A stretch of DNA of 64,000 nt, taken from assembly GCF_949628215.1 (NCBI RefSeq), contig NC_134297.1, forward strand, positions 7,874,001-7,938,000, in the 5' to 3' direction. This document shows positions 12,152 to 30,059 of this stretch, piece after piece. The translations under genes were made by a program, and so were the position numbers. This DNA is from Phalacrocorax aristotelis. Its lineage: Eukaryota; Chordata; Aves; Suliformes; Phalacrocoracidae. How positions within the stretch are numbered: position 1 is the stretch's first letter; each line of letters starts with the position of its first letter. The notes under the pieces were generated by a model, which was given only the letters and a program-made list of their open reading frames with translations, was not told where the DNA came from and did no database searches.

Positions 12152-15100
12152 TCAGGCCTTCATGAGCGCTGCGACCACGGCCTTGGCATTAAGGCTTCGC
12201 AGATCACAGTAAGTTTGTCCGGTACCAACGAAAACGATGGGCTTGCTCGTGATGTAGGTCATGGAGATGGCGGCGCCAACCTGCCGAGGACAACAAGCAC
12301 CGTTAGCCTGCAAACCCAGCACTACCTCCTCAGGGGAATGCGCCTAAGAGCTTGGCAAATATTCAGTATATTCATACTTCTCGGCTCTGTACAGTCCCCT
12401 GTACGCGCCGCCACAGTAATGCCTATAAACCAAGAGACCTCACGGCCCCGTTTTCCACGTGTGCGGAAATCAGACTGCTAAATTTTATAGGAATGGCTCA
12501 AATGCAAGAGGAAGGCAGGGGATGGTGTCTGGAATAGTCCGTGTTTGACAATTCCCATCTCTCCCCCTGCAGTCACCAGCGGGAAGCTCTGCACAGAGCC
12601 GTCCTGACAGCCTCCTTACCTTGTCATCGATGGTATCAAACTTGGTGAGGACGATCCCGTCGATGAGCCGCGGCGTCTGGGCCATGGAGTGATCAGCCAG
12701 AGCCTTGTTGAACTTGACCTGAGGAAAGGAATAGAGCAGAGAAACGCAGTTGTGGTGCTGCCACCATCCAAATCTCCACTAAAACCTGAAAAAGCAGGTG
12801 CTTTTTCCCCCCCTCCCCGCCTCAATCTTTCAGGAAACAAAGCCTTGATGCTCACCAGCTGATCCACAGCCTCGTTTCCCACCAGTGCTTCCCCAACAAA
12901 CAAGACGAGGTCGGGAGCGTTGACAGCGATGAGTTTGGCCAGCGCCGTCATCAAGGGAGCATTGTCCTGCATGCGGCCCGCCGTGTCCACCAGGACCACG
13001 TCAAAGCCCTGGTTCCGCGCTGGGGAAAACCAAAAAGCAACATTAAGCAGGATGCTCCCCCAAAACAGCCTCTCCTGCCGCCGGTTTTCCACCTACCATA
13101 GGAGATGGCCTCCATGGCAATCCCCGCGGCATCCTTGCCGTAGCCCTTCTCGTAGAGCTGCACCATGGTGCGTCCGCCGTGGCTCTCCGGAGGGTGCAGG
13201 GCGTTGAGGCGACGGGTGTGGGTGCGGAGCTGCTCCACCGCTCCCGCACGGAAGGTGTCACAGGCGGCGATGAGGACGCTGAAACCATTCTCGATGAGCC
13301 AGAACGAGATCTGTAGGTGAACAAAAGATCACGAAAAGCCCATGAGGAGCCACAGCCTGACCTCAGCACCTGCCCCAAGAGACCAGGAGGACCATGTCCT
13401 ACCTTGGCCAGGTTGGTGGACTTCCCGACACCGTTGACACCACAGAAAGTGACCACGTAGGGTCGGCGATGGCGCTGGGCATCCATGACATCACGGAGGA
13501 CGTCGACACGGCGCTGGGGCTGCAGGATCTGCACAAGAGCCTCCTGCAGGGCCTGCTTCACCGTCGAGGTCACCGCTAGGGAGGAGGAGAGGGGAAGAGA
13601 ACCTGTCACGCCTGGGGAACACTCCCGAGCCCCAAACCACACGCAGGAGGATGCACGGCCACTTACTGGTGAACGTTCCCATCACCTTCCCTTCCAGTTT
13701 CTTAGCCACCGATTCACAGAGCTGCACTGCGATCTCAGCTGCCACGTTTTTTGCTTCAAGAAAGAAATGAGAGGGGAGTTAGCGCTGCTGAGAAGGTTAC
13801 ACACGCCAGATATCCGCATCAAGGGAAGGATGGAGTCAGTGTGCAGGAACCCCACCAGACGAGACTGCTGCCCCTCTTTTGATGTGCCTTCGAGGGCTCC
13901 CCAGAGGCAAGACAAGCACCCTTCCTGTGGGCAAGAAGGTCCCAAACCGGAGGTGCTACCCCACGCTGGGGCCCACCCCCATGGAGCACTGGGAACCACC
14001 TCAAACTAACCCGCTCACGGTGGATCTAGACATACCAATCAAGTGATCCTTCATCTTCTCCAGTACGGGGTCCATGTCCTCCCTCGTCAAGCTCTTGGAG
14101 CCCACCAGGCCTTTCAGCATGCCAAACATGCCCCCCAGGCCACCCTTCTTCGCGCTGTGGAGAAGCAGAGGAGGTACCTTTAGGTTTGAGGAGCGAGTTG
14201 CATAGGGCACGCAATGCCCAGATGCAAAAGCCCACCACGCAGCTGACAAACGCACCAATTTGTCCCCCTTGTGTTACTGCCTAGACTGGAAGAGGAGTTA
14301 CAGGAGAAAAATCAAGCAGCGTGTGACAAGTGGGGGCTGCAGGAGCCTCTACCTGGGTTTTGAAGGGTTCTGAATAACCTTCTCCTCTTCGGCTTCGTCG
14401 TCACTCTCATACTCGAGGTCGTAGAGGCGGCCAGGCTCCCTATTTCGATCCCCCAGGGCCTGCGAGGGGCAGGGAAGAAAAGACATGCCCTGAAAATCGG
14501 CAACTGCTTACCATCCTCTCCCCCCGCATGCTTGGCAGTACCAAGAGACAGCTCTGCTGAGATCTTTGCCACGAGGGCTCAGCGGGCTGACCCCATCTAG
14601 TGCTGTTTACAGAGGCCACAGCTGGAGAAAACACCCTTTAGGCAGCAGCTTTAAGGGCCAGGCGCTACGATCCTTGCTTCCGACACCTTCTCAGCCAGCC
14701 GCGGACACCAGGCTGGGTTTGCAATGCCCAGCTGAGCCCAGAACAACGCGCTGAAGCGGACAGTGACCTGACCGTTCCTTACTGTATCAGGGTCAAACTC
14801 CTCCACAGGACAAGCCTCTGCACTTCCGTTGGTAGCGGAGTTACTGTAATCGAGTACTTTGGCATTAGAGTTCCCCAGATCCCACACTCGGGGCTTCTTC
14901 CCCTTCTCCTTCTGTGCCTCAGGCTTTGGAGATCTGTTTAAATAAAGCCCAGAAACACGTTTTGTTCAGCACAGGGAAGCAGCAGCAATCACCTCCTTAG
15001 AAGCTGTGAAAATTAAAAGCCTGGGTTACACAAAAAAGCAGAACCTAAGGCTAAACCTGGCTGATTCAGTCTCCAGAGTTTGTTTGTTGGAACTTTAACC

Positions 15101-18100
15101 CTCTGTCAGTCCACTTTAGCTTGAGCCAGTCATCGATGTGCCGCTGCCCTTTGCTCACGGCAGGAAAGCCTCACCAAAAAGAGATCTGGACCTCTCCCAG
15201 GCACACACTGGGTTGCTGGCTCTCCCAGGGAAGGGATCAGGCTCAATTTTACCCCTCCAGGACCCTGAGCAGGCTTTTTTCCAGTCTTTCCAGCAAGCAG
15301 GGAAATAAGGAAAAGGGAAATAAGGGCCAGGAGAGCAAGGTCTGACTTCCAGGGGTCACTGAAGGAAGGAGAGGCTCAGCCCAGGCACGCCAGGAAGAGG
15401 GGTCTGAAGCACATGCAGACTGAGCACATCCTTGTTTCCCACCTGGACTTCTCCCCTGCTTTCATGTGTCTCTTGAAGAATTCCTCCCGATTCTTTTGCA
15501 GGATTTCATCCTTGGTCAGTTCCTCCCTGTCCCCGGTGGCAGAGGGCTGCTTGTCGCCCACAGACGCTTTACCGGGCGCCGTGACAGCTTCAGATCCTGA
15601 CGGAAAGGGCGCCAACATGAGCTCAGACCAGCATTTGGGTGCTCTGAGAGGACTGGGAACATGCAGGCTGGAACACAGAGCTCTGGAATATTTATTCCCC
15701 TCACCCCGTATATCTTTCCCATAAACTCACCCTCTTTTTTGGAACCTTTATTCTTCTTGTTCTTGACTTTCTCCTTTGGTTTCTCCCCTCGGGTTTCTAT
15801 CATACACTTGACAGTCTTCTGGGATTTGAGAGACTGCTCAAACGTCTTCATTACCGTGGGAGCTCGGACTTTACTGCTCTCCTCTGCGTCCCTGTGGGGA
15901 AGTGGCCCGTTAGCCTGAATTTCAGCTCTGCCCCCCCATCTACCTCTGCTCTAAATGGAAACTTGGGAGGAAAAAAAAAAAAAGGCTCTGCTACCGGAGA
16001 AGGCGCATGAAGTCATCTTTAAAATCAAAGGTGCCATTTAGGAGGCCCAGGGTGCCTTTCTGCTGGAACTCGTTACGATATTTGTCTCTGAACTCCTTGT
16101 GGACGTCATCTATCAACTTGTCGACGTAGGTTAGGGTCAGGATCTTCTGAAAGCCCACCTGCAAAGCAGCACAGCGAAAGGATGTTGCTCTTCCAGCTAA
16201 TTTAATTGCAGCACTTTGCTGTGAAGGAAGTGAGAACCTCTCCATTGGATACAGAGCGCTTTAATTTTGGCAGGCTTCAGGCTATGTTTTCTAGTCTGAC
16301 CTCCTGAGCTTTTAATGTGCTCTCAGAAAGAAAATAGAAGGAAAAAACAAAACGGCACGGCCCAGAGCTTCGCTTTAAAATGTGACACCGATAAAAACAG
16401 ATTGCCTGTTTCACGGCAACAAAGATGTGAAGTGAAAAACCAGAAAGCTTTTTGCTTATCTTTGGCTACACAACGAAGATTGCGTGGATTTAAAAAGTAC
16501 AGGGAGACTGACAGGGAAAGCGTTAAAATAGTTCCCAAAGTAAACGGGATGATGCATTCCTGCCTTTGTTTAAACAGATCTGGTCAAAGTAAAAAGGTTT
16601 TTTCAGATGTCGCAGCCTGTACAGCTTCTGTTTGAGGTTTAATGAGTTTTAATCCTATCACAGATGATTAAAATAAACTGCGACGGTATACGGCTGACAC
16701 CCCCACGTCCACACACTGAGCTCCCCTGGGAGGAAGCGCTTGGCTATGCCGGGACCCCTCCGGAGCCAGGAATGACGAGACCCACATTGTACCTCCCAAA
16801 ATACCAGAGCCAGAGGAGCCAACCCAGTTCTGGCAGTCAAGCTAAAGCTGTACGGACTTAAACTATCCATTTCTGCAACGAGCCGGTATCGTCCTCCCTG
16901 TTTTCAGCCCGGATCAGCACTAACTTGCAGATGGTTTTTCCTAATGCGCGGCTCAGCCATCCCCATCGCACTGTTTCCCAACTGGCACCGGCTTTTGACA
17001 GGCCCCGGTTTCCCCACGTCGGTGCGGGGAGGAGGAAGAAACCACAGCACCAGCAAAAACCTTCCCGTTATCACCGTGCAAGCTGCCTGTTTTCCCAAGT
17101 GGCGCTGATGAAACCCCATCCCCGATTCAGCTGCTGCTCTCTGGGAGGTTTTTGGGAAGGCAGTGGGAAGCCTCACCCCTTCAGGAGGGCATTAAACACC
17201 TCTCCCAAACCAAGCCGCACCTGAGCGCCCCTTTTACAGGGAAATCCTTCTCCCTTGGGGTTTTAGGGCGCCCCGGGGGGGGGGGCGGAGAGGCAACCCA
17301 CCCTCCCAGGGGAGGTCACTTACCACAAACACCAGTTCAAACTGGTTGTCCAGTTTGTATTTAAGCGTGAGGGCTTCATGGGTGAAGGAGTTGTTGCCTC
17401 CTCGCTCCTAGGGGAGAGGAGCCGTCAGAAGGTGGGTGCCAGCAGCAAGGAGACCTCCCCAGCTCCCCAAAAAGTGGTCCAACATCCCATATTGGTGACC
17501 CAGCCCACCCACCTGGGCAGGCAGTCCCAACCCCACCCCCAAATCATCCCTGTCACCACCCCATCGATCTCCCTCTCCCCAAAAAGGGATCCAGCACCCC
17601 ACCCCCCAATCCTTCACCCCCAAATCCTTCACCCCCAAAATGGGTCCCTTGTGCGTTCCCCCCGGCAGGCAGGTGGTCCCCCCAAGCAGGTGGTCTCACC
17701 CATCCATCCCCCCCCAACTGGGTGATCCCACCAGCTCCCAGATAAGGGTCCCCCTGTGTGTTTCGTCCCTCCCAACCACCCGGGTAGGTGGTCCCAACCA
17801 CCCACCCCATCCCAGGCAGATGGTACCAACTGCCCCCCCCCCTTAGGCGGGTGGTCCCTCCCAACCGCCCCCCAGGTGATGGTCCCGCCTGCGCCCACTC
17901 CCCCCCTCCCAAAGCAGATGGCCTCGCCCGCCCTCCCGCCGCGCCCCCCTCCGCCCGGTGGTCGCGCCCGCCCCGCGCGGACCTGCAGGAGGACGGAGCG
18001 GATGAGGGCGTTGACGGGCGCGGTGGCGGCGGCGGCGGGCCCGCGGACGCCCTGGAAGCACCAGAGGACGAGGCCGCCCTTGCTGAAGATGGTGAAGAAG

Positions 18101-18108
18101 TCGAGCAT
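12152..18108 (-). CDS. SRPRA: SRPRA, signal recognition particle receptor subunit alpha
   Basis: The GTPase docks ribosome-SRP complexes at the ER membrane through its partner SRPRB. Fourteen exons, from the start: 18108-17983, 17407-17324, 16158-15995, 15891-15731, 15596-15443, 14933-14783, 14459-14353, 14154-14036, 13753-13667, 13575-13403, 13310-13097, 13019-12856, 12718-12620, 12280-12152. All have consensus sites and keep frame, totalling 643 residues (human 638). The N-terminal SRX domain opens [21 protein letters not shown] charged, lysine-rich linker follows (exons 4-7, for example [13 protein letters not shown] and [11 protein letters not shown]). The NG domain has [13 protein letters not shown] (P-loop), [17 protein letters not shown] and TKFD, and ends in AVVAALMKA. 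The gene faces FOXRED1 head to head. Intron 1 carries tandem repeats. No defect was seen. Confidence 0.97.
17440..17930. repeat. C-rich imperfect tandem repeats in SRPRA intron 1
   Basis: Recurring GGTGGTCCCACC / GGTGGTCCCAACC phrases with CCCCAAATCCTTCACC units. They are diverged and have no fixed period. Confidence 0.5.
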
Positions 18109-18311
18109 GGCGGCGGCGGGGGCGCCGGGCCCGGCTCCGCGCACACGTCGCACTGCCCTCCGCGCTTCCGCCGGAAGCCACCGCCCCGCCACGCGCCCAT
18201 TGGCGGAGGGGATGGGAAGGGGCGGGGCGGCCACAAGCGAATGGCGAGGAGGGGGCGTGGTGACTGGGGGCGTGGTTGTGCTGGGGCGCGGAGGGGGCGG
18301 GGCCAACCGGC
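18109..18311. promoter_or_regulatory. Bidirectional promoter of SRPRA and FOXRED1
   Basis: Only 203 bases separate the two divergent start codons, inside a CpG island. Visible elements are an ETS-like CTTCCGCCGGAAG palindrome near 18165-18177, an inverted CCAAT (ATTGG) at about 18199, and GGGGCGGGGC SP1 sites near 18219. No TATA box is seen, as usual for housekeeping bidirectional promoters. Confidence 0.8.
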
Positions 18312-21300
18312 ATGCTGCTTTGGGGACGCGCTCTGCGCGGGCTGTGGAGGGCGGTCCCGGGGGGGTCCCCGGTCCCGGGGGGGAGCCCGGGCCGCCCCCT
18401 CCGCACCGCGACCCCGCTCAGCTCCGACATCTTCCGCGGTGAGACCCGGGGGGAGCCGCGGGCACCGGAGGGGAGGTCACGGGGGGTCATGGGGAGTTGG
18501 GGGGGTGTCACTGGGAGGGTCATGGGGGAGTGGGGGGGGTGTCACTGAGGGGGGTCATGGGGGAGTGGGGGCGTCACTAGGGGGCGGGAGGGGCGTTGGG
18601 GGGTCCCGGGGGAATGGGGTGTGGTGTCAAAGGGATGCGGCGGGTAGGGAATGGGGAAGTCACGGGGGGTGTGTGTCCTGGGGGGTTCCAGAGGGCACTG
18701 GGAGGGACCCAGGAGGGACTAGGTGGGGTCCCAGAGTCCTGGGAGGATCCTGGGGCGTTCCAGAGAGGAGTGGGAGGGAGGCAGGAGGGACTGGCGGGAT
18801 CTCCGGGTGCTGGGGGTGTCCCAGAGGGCATTGGGGGGGACTCAGGAGGGACTGGGGGGTTCCCAGGGTACTGGGAGGGCACTGGGGAGTCCCAGAGGGC
18901 ACTGGGGGGGACCCAGGAGGGATTGGGGGCGGTCCCAGGGACCGGGGGTGTCCCAGAGAGTCCTGAGGGGTTCTAGGGGACCCGGGGGGTCCTTGAGGGG
19001 TCCCAGAGGGGCTGGGGTGGGCGCTCAGTGAACTGGGAGGGGGCCTGGAGGGTCCCAGGGGATGTAGAGGGTGCTGGGGGCTTCCCAGAGGGAAGTGGGG
19101 GGTCCCAGGCCTGGCAGCCAGCCCCCCCCCCAATACACCGGCAGACCTGGGTTCGGGGCTGCAGCGTCTGGGTCAGACACTGAAGGATCAGGTGCCGGAC
19201 TTGGGGGGCGGGTTGGGGGGCTGGACCCCCCTGGGAGCCCCCCTGGGCCCACGCCCCCCTGAAGAAGCCGATGTGGTGGTGGTGGGGGGCGGCGTGGTGG
19301 GCTGGTCGGTGGCGTACTGGCTGAAGGTGCTGGAGGGCCAGCGGCACGGCATGAAGGTGCTGGTGGTGGAGCGTGACCCCACGGTGAGGCATCCCCCTCC
19401 CGGGACGGGCTGTAGTCTTGGGGACCCCCCCTGAACCCCGCTTTTTTGGCGGGGGCGTTCTTCTTCAGTATTCCCAAGCCTCCACGGTGCTGTCAGTGGG
19501 GGGGATCCGGCAGCAGTTTTCCCTCCCGGAAAATATCCGCATGTCCCGCTTTTCTGCCAGCTTCCTCCGCAACATCAATGTATGTAGGGTTATTTTGGGG
19601 TGTGTGTGTGTTATTTAGGGGGTGAGTCCCCAGCCCTGCTCATCGGGGTGCCCCATCCCTTGCAGGAGCACCTCAGGGTGCCGAACGAGCCCCCCATCGA
19701 CATCCAGTTCCAGCCCTCAGGGTACCTCTTCCTTGCCCCCCCCGAGGGTGCTGCCAGGCTGGAGGCCACTGTCCAGCTCCAGAGGTGCGGGGTAGGAGGG
19801 GGCACAACCCCGTACACCGTGCCGGGGGATGGGGTTTTGGGGGTGGCGAGGGTGTCTCATCCTGACCCCCCTCTGCATGCTGGGTGTCCCCAGGGAGGAA
19901 GGGGTGCAGGTGGCCCTGCTGTCCCCCACCCAGCTGAAGGCGAAATTCCCTTGGATAGACACAGAGGACGTGGCTGTGGCATCCTACGGTATGGGGGGGG
20001 TGGGGCGTGGGGATGCCCCTTCAACCCTGATCTTCATCCTCATCCTCAACCCACATCCCCATCCTCATCTTCATCTCCCTCTTTGCTGGGTATATCCTTC
20101 ATCTTCCCTTTATTTGGGGAAGCAGGGGTCCAGTCACTCCAAAATTGGGGTGTTTTTTTTGGGAGTTTCACACTGCTGCCCCCCACCCCGCATGTTTCCC
20201 CCCCGCCCAGGTCTGCAGGATGAAGGCTGGTTCGACCCCTGGACCCTCCTCAACGCTTTCCGACACAAAGCCACATCCCTGGGGGTCCAGAGCTGCTCCG
20301 GGGAGGTGCGAGGTGAGGGGGACACACACACCCCATGGGGTACCCCCCCTTTGCCATCCCCCAGGACCCCGCCTCTCACCCCCCACCAAAAAAAACACCC
20401 TCCAGGTTTCGTCACCTCGGCTGAGGACATGATGCCACCATGGGAAATGGCACCGGCGACCGCACGCATCAGATATGTCCACGTGAGTGCGCATGTGTGC
20501 GTGTCCCCTACACCCCACGCGGGGGTGGGGGGATCCCCACGAGTGTCCATGACCCTCCCCCTTCATATTCCCACCCCGCTGCCCAGATCCACATGCCGGA
20601 CAGCCTGGAGTACCAGCCCGTCGCCTGCGCCATCGTGATCAACGCTGCCGGCGCCTGGGCCGGGGAGCTGCTGAAGGCAAAGGGGCTGCCGGGGGAGCTC
20701 TGCCAGCCCCCCCTGCCCATCCAGCCCAGGAAGAGGTGTGGGGTGTGGGGTGTAATTTTTTGGGGTTCACAGCCAGGGGGGCCATCCTGCCATCACCTCT
20801 CCATTGGGGTTGCACCCCTTGGTGCTTTACTGCACCCCTTTTTTTGGGGGGGGATACATCCCACCATCATTTTGTGAAGCAGCCTGAGCCCCTCACCCCC
20901 ATTTTTTTTGGGGGGTGGGGCATCCCCCCGATCCCCACAGGTACGTGTTCTCCTGGCACTGCCCCGACGGCCCCGGCTTCTCCTGCCCCCTCCTCGTCGA
21001 CACCACCGGCGCTTATTTTCGCCGTGACGGCATTGCTGGCAACTACCTTGGCGGCATGAGCCCACCCGAGGTGAGCCCAAAGGGGGTCCCCTATATTATT
21101 TACCCCCCCAGTTATTTTTTCATTTTTTAGACCACTCCCAATTTATGGTATTTTTTTTTTAGGAGGAAGAGCCAGATCCAGGCGATCTCTCAGTGGATCA
21201 TGATTTTTTCCAGGAGCAGGTCTGGCCCCGGCTGGCTCGGCGCGTCCCAGCCTTTGAATCCCTCCATCCCCGGGGGGCTTGGGCGGGTTATTACGATCAT

Positions 21301-21522
21301 AACACCTTCGACTGTAACGGGGTGCTGGGTCCTCACCCCAAATTAGAAAATCTATTTTTAGCAGCGGGTTTTAGTGGACATGGGTTACAACATGCGCCCG
21401 CTGCCGGCAGAGCCGTGGCCGAGCTGGTGGTGAAGGGAAAATACGAGAGTTTGGACCTGCGGCGGTTGGGATGGGGGAGGTTGGTTGAGGGGGAGCCCCT
21501 GGAGGAAGATGGGGTGGTTTGA
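18312..21522 (+). CDS. FOXRED1: FOXRED1, mitochondrial FAD-dependent oxidoreductase needed for complex I assembly
   Basis: An FAD-binding DAO-family protein of the mitochondrion that helps assemble respiratory complex I. Exons: 18312-18438, 19145-19383, 19469-19579, 19666-19784, 19893-19988, 20211-20312, 20406-20482, 20587-20735, 20941-21070, 21163-21522, about 503 codons with frame kept throughout. The N-terminus ([18 protein letters not shown], rich in Arg and lacking acids) fits a mitochondrial presequence. The Rossmann fold is clear: [18 protein letters not shown] and then VLVVERDP. Further family matches are [74 protein letters not shown] and [11 protein letters not shown]. The C-terminus (EEDGVV) is slightly shorter and GC-driven compared with human. 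An AATAAA at 21612-21617 is the likely poly(A) signal. Confidence 0.95.
18460..19120. repeat. G-rich tandem repeats in FOXRED1 intron 1
   Basis: Repeated units around GTCCCAGAGGGCACTGGGGGGGACCCAGGAGGGA with ~50-60 base spacing. The G-runs could form quadruplexes. Units are diverged between copies. Confidence 0.7.
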
Positions 21523-21735
21523 GGGGGGCAGGGGGGGAAACTGAGGCACGGCGGTGGGAACCCCCTCCCCAGTCTGGATATTGGTGGGGGACTGGTGTTG
21601 TGCCCTGCAGAAATAAAAGCGATGGATGATGCGTGTGCTGGGGTAATGAAATGGGGGGTGACCCTCCCACAAAACACACCCCCTGGGCTGCCCCTCAACT
21701 TGCCACCCATTACCCCCAGCTCCACCCCAGTACAG
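21523..21735. other. FOXRED1: FOXRED1 3' UTR and poly(A) signal
   Basis: Short 3' UTR with AATAAA at 21612-21617 following the stop at 21522. Confidence 0.6.
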
Positions 21736-22440
21736 CATGGCCACAGCTGCCAGGCGATCACTTCCAGTGCTCCCAGTATCCCCCCCGCAGTGCCCTCAGT
21801 CCTGTTCTCCCCATTACTCTGCCTCCCCCACAGACCCAGTGCTCCCATTATGTTCCCACACCCCCCGCCCCCACTTCCCTGTTGCCCCCCCAGTACTCCC
21901 CAGTCCCAGTATCCCCCCAGTGTCTCCATTATCCCCCCATTTCCCCTCAGCAACCCCATTATGTTCCAGTACCCTCAGCCCCAGTGTCCCCCCAGTGCTC
22001 CCATTCTCCCTCCAGTGCCCAGTGTCCCCAGTAATTCCCGTGTCCCCAGTTCCCCCCATTGCCCCCAGTCCCAGTATCCCCATTACCCCCACATTGTCCC
22101 TAATTCCCCCCAGTGCCTCATTATTTTCCAGCGCCCCCATTCCCAGTGTCCCCACAGTATTCCCATTCTCCCTCCAGTGCCCAGTGTCCCCACTATCCCC
22201 CCATTCCCCCCAGCGTCCCCAGTTCCCCCCAATGCCCCCGTTATGTTCCAGTACTCCCAGTGTCTACCAGTGCCCCCAGCCCCGGTATCCCCATTATCTC
22301 CCCAGTTCCCCCCAATGCCCCCATTATGTTCCAGTACCCCCACTCCCAGTGTCCACCAGTGTCCCCCGTATCCCCACTATCCCCCCCATTCCCCCCAGTA
22401 TCCCCCCAATCCCCTCCAGTTCCCCCCAGCGTCCCCACTC
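21736..22440. repeat. CCCCAGT-type low-complexity minisatellite between FOXRED1 and EI24
   Basis: About 700 bases of short C-rich phrases (CCCCCCAGTGTC, CCCCATTATGTTCCAGTA, CCCCCCATTCC) in a loose tandem pattern. It leaves long frames open on both strands, which carry no protein family. Confidence 0.85.
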
Positions 22441-22444
22441 AGCA

Positions 22445-22662
22445 CCGTTACCGCCCCGTAGCGGCTCTGCGGCGCCGCCGGGCGGCACCTTGCGCATGCG
22501 CAGGGTGGGGGGGGGCCGAGCTGGCGGCAGTGCGCCTGCGCGGGGTGGGGCGTTGCGCGCGGCTGCGCAGCGGCCGGGTGGGTGCTCTGCGCATGCGCGG
22601 TGCGCGGCGGCCGGGCCGGCGGGAGCTGGGCCGCCATCCCCGCCGTGATCCCCCGGCCGCCG
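22445..22662 (+). promoter_or_regulatory. EI24: CpG island with probable EI24 promoter and non-coding exon 1
   Basis: Very CpG-rich, with several NRF1-like TGCGCATGCGC elements (about 22492-22502 and 22587-22599). The sequence GGCCGCCG before GTGAGTG gives a donor at 22663, and a well-formed acceptor (pyrimidine tract then TAG at 24465-24467) lies just before the EI24 start exon. This supports exon 1 ending at 22662. Confidence 0.65.
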
Positions 22663-22699
22663 GTGAGTGAGGGGGAGAGGGGAGCAGCCCGGAGGTGGC

Positions 22700-23110
22700 T
22701 GCGGGGCCGGTGGGTGGGGAAGCCCTGAGGTTACTGTGGGCTCCCTGGGGGTGTCACCCCCGGGGAGGGTGGGGCAGCCCTGAGGTAACTGCAGGCCTCG
22801 GGGGATCCGCGGGGTAACCCTGAGGTAATTTTGGGTTGCGGGGACAGCCCTGAGGTAACTGTGGGTCTCGGGGGATCCCTGGGGCAGCCCTGAGGTAATT
22901 TTGGATTGCGGGGGCAGCCCTCTGGGGATCCATGGGGCAGCCCTAGGGTAACTCTGCCCTCCCCCACACACACCCCCACAGGTCCCTGGGAGGACCCTTA
23001 GGTAATTTTGGGTCGTGGGGACAGCCCTGAGGTAAAACCGTGCCCCCCCCAAGGGAGCAATATGGGTGACGGTCCCCGGTAACCACAGGGGCAGCCCCGA
23101 GGTACATGTG
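22700..23110. repeat. ~50-bp tandem repeat in EI24 5' intron
   Basis: Eight or so copies of GGGGCAGCCCTGAGGTAACT with GGGTC(T/G)CGGGGATCC between, in diverged form. Confidence 0.75.
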
Positions 23111-24505
23111 AGCTCCCACCCCGGGCTGACCACGGGGCTCACCCCCATTAACAGCAGGGGAAAACAATCCCCACACACAGCATAACGGCGGGGCAGACCT
23201 GGGCTCCCCACTCTGGCACCTACGGGGTGCTGTGAGGATCCCCCCACCTTTCACAGTGCCCCCCAACCCTGGGGTGCTCCCCAGCTACCCAGCAATACTC
23301 CTGGGTAACACCAAATCAAGCAGGGCTTTCTGCAGAAGCTGGGAGCATATGGCACTAGGGTCTCGCTGTAGGGTGGTGAGGCGCGGCCGCCTGGAACAAA
23401 GAAAAAGCTTGTTTCTGCCTTGGGTCTGTCAGCGGGACCCGGACCTCGGATGCCTTGTACACCTGAGTAAAGCGAAAAGACCCCGACGCCGTGCCTGGGG
23501 CCAAGCGTGTCCCCTTCGAAGGCTTGATTTTAGGGTGCGGGTGCCTAAGGCACCCAAGGGTGATGTCAGTAAAGCTGGAGGCTGGTTCTGCTGCCACAGT
23601 TTCATCCCAGCTGGTGTTGGGATGTTTCACCGAGGTGTAGTTCAAACCCTGGCAGGTTTTGTCTTGGAAGAGCCAAAATAAAACCTTTTTTTAAAAAATT
23701 ATTTTTAATTGTATTCTGCGCTGTGCGTTACAGAGCAACAGCAACACCGGCATGTCAGGGCTTGCGATACCAGCCTGCTCCGGAGCTGCTGGTAGCTCCT
23801 GCCTGGGAGAAGAATGTTTTGAATCCTGGTGGAAAAGCTCCACGAGTTTTATTAGCTGGGTTTTTTTTTTTTTTTCCCCCCCTTTTTTCTTAATTCAAAC
23901 TCTGTATTTCTGTGGTGCTTTACAGGGAGCAGAAGTCTTAGCGCAATGCTTTTGGCAATAGGGTTGTTTGGAGTAATTGGTGCTTTGGGCAAAAGCTTAT
24001 GGGATGTCTCAAGAGCAGCCCTCATTTTGTCAGGCTGCTAATTGTAGGCCTTGAGTTCCTGGCGCACGAGGAAGAGGAGGCGCTGAGTCGTGAAGTGTTA
24101 AATTAACATTAGATTTAGCAAAGCTGTTTTCACGCCTCTGTGGGCTGGTTCTGCCAGCTTTTCTCTTCCAAAAATGAGCGGCACAGCGTTTAGTTCGGCG
24201 AGGTGTTTTGCTGCATAGAAATACAGGCTCTCGTGTTGCTGAAACCACAAGACACTGTGGAATTAACAGGATGGGTCCTTTCTCAAATGTATCTTCGAGG
24301 ACGGTTGCCTGATGGGAGGCCTGTTGACTCAGCTCGTCATTACCCCACTCAGATTGACGCTGTTAACACCGGCCATGGCCCTGTTTTTTCTCTCTGCAGG
24401 CTCCATCTGTTTCCCATCTCTCCAGGATGAGAGAGGTTTGGGTTCGGCTTTTCCCCTCTCCCTGTAGTTGATAGTTTTGGAACCGGAGGTGATGCTGGAG
24501 TCAAG

Positions 24506-29720
<5,215 letters not shown>

Positions 29721-30059
29721 GCCGGGACACCCCTCAGTCCCCAAAAACATCCCCCGGGGATGGGCAGGATCCAGCTCGCCCCTGCAGGAAATTTATTGGG
29801 GAAAAAAAGGTCGATTTTTAACAACTTTGGGAGTTTGGAGGAGCCACGTTGCACCCTGCGCTTGTTTTATAGCGGACTCTTTTGTACGGGCTGGCACTCT
29901 GTTCCCCTCCCCGTGCATGTACCGTGTCTCCAGGGGTCAGGGAAGGGACCCTCCGGAGTTCGGGGCGGGTTTTTTGGGGCGGGAGGGGCCGGTTTATCAA
30001 CTTTTCTCTGGTATTTTCACTCCGAAACATTAAACGGCGAAACCACCATTTCCAGCCCT

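Noticed and set aside
21595-22670. Proline/serine-rich frames of 180-303 codons between FOXRED1 and EI24
   Set aside because: They arise from C-rich repeats and extend through the EI24 CpG island with no homology.
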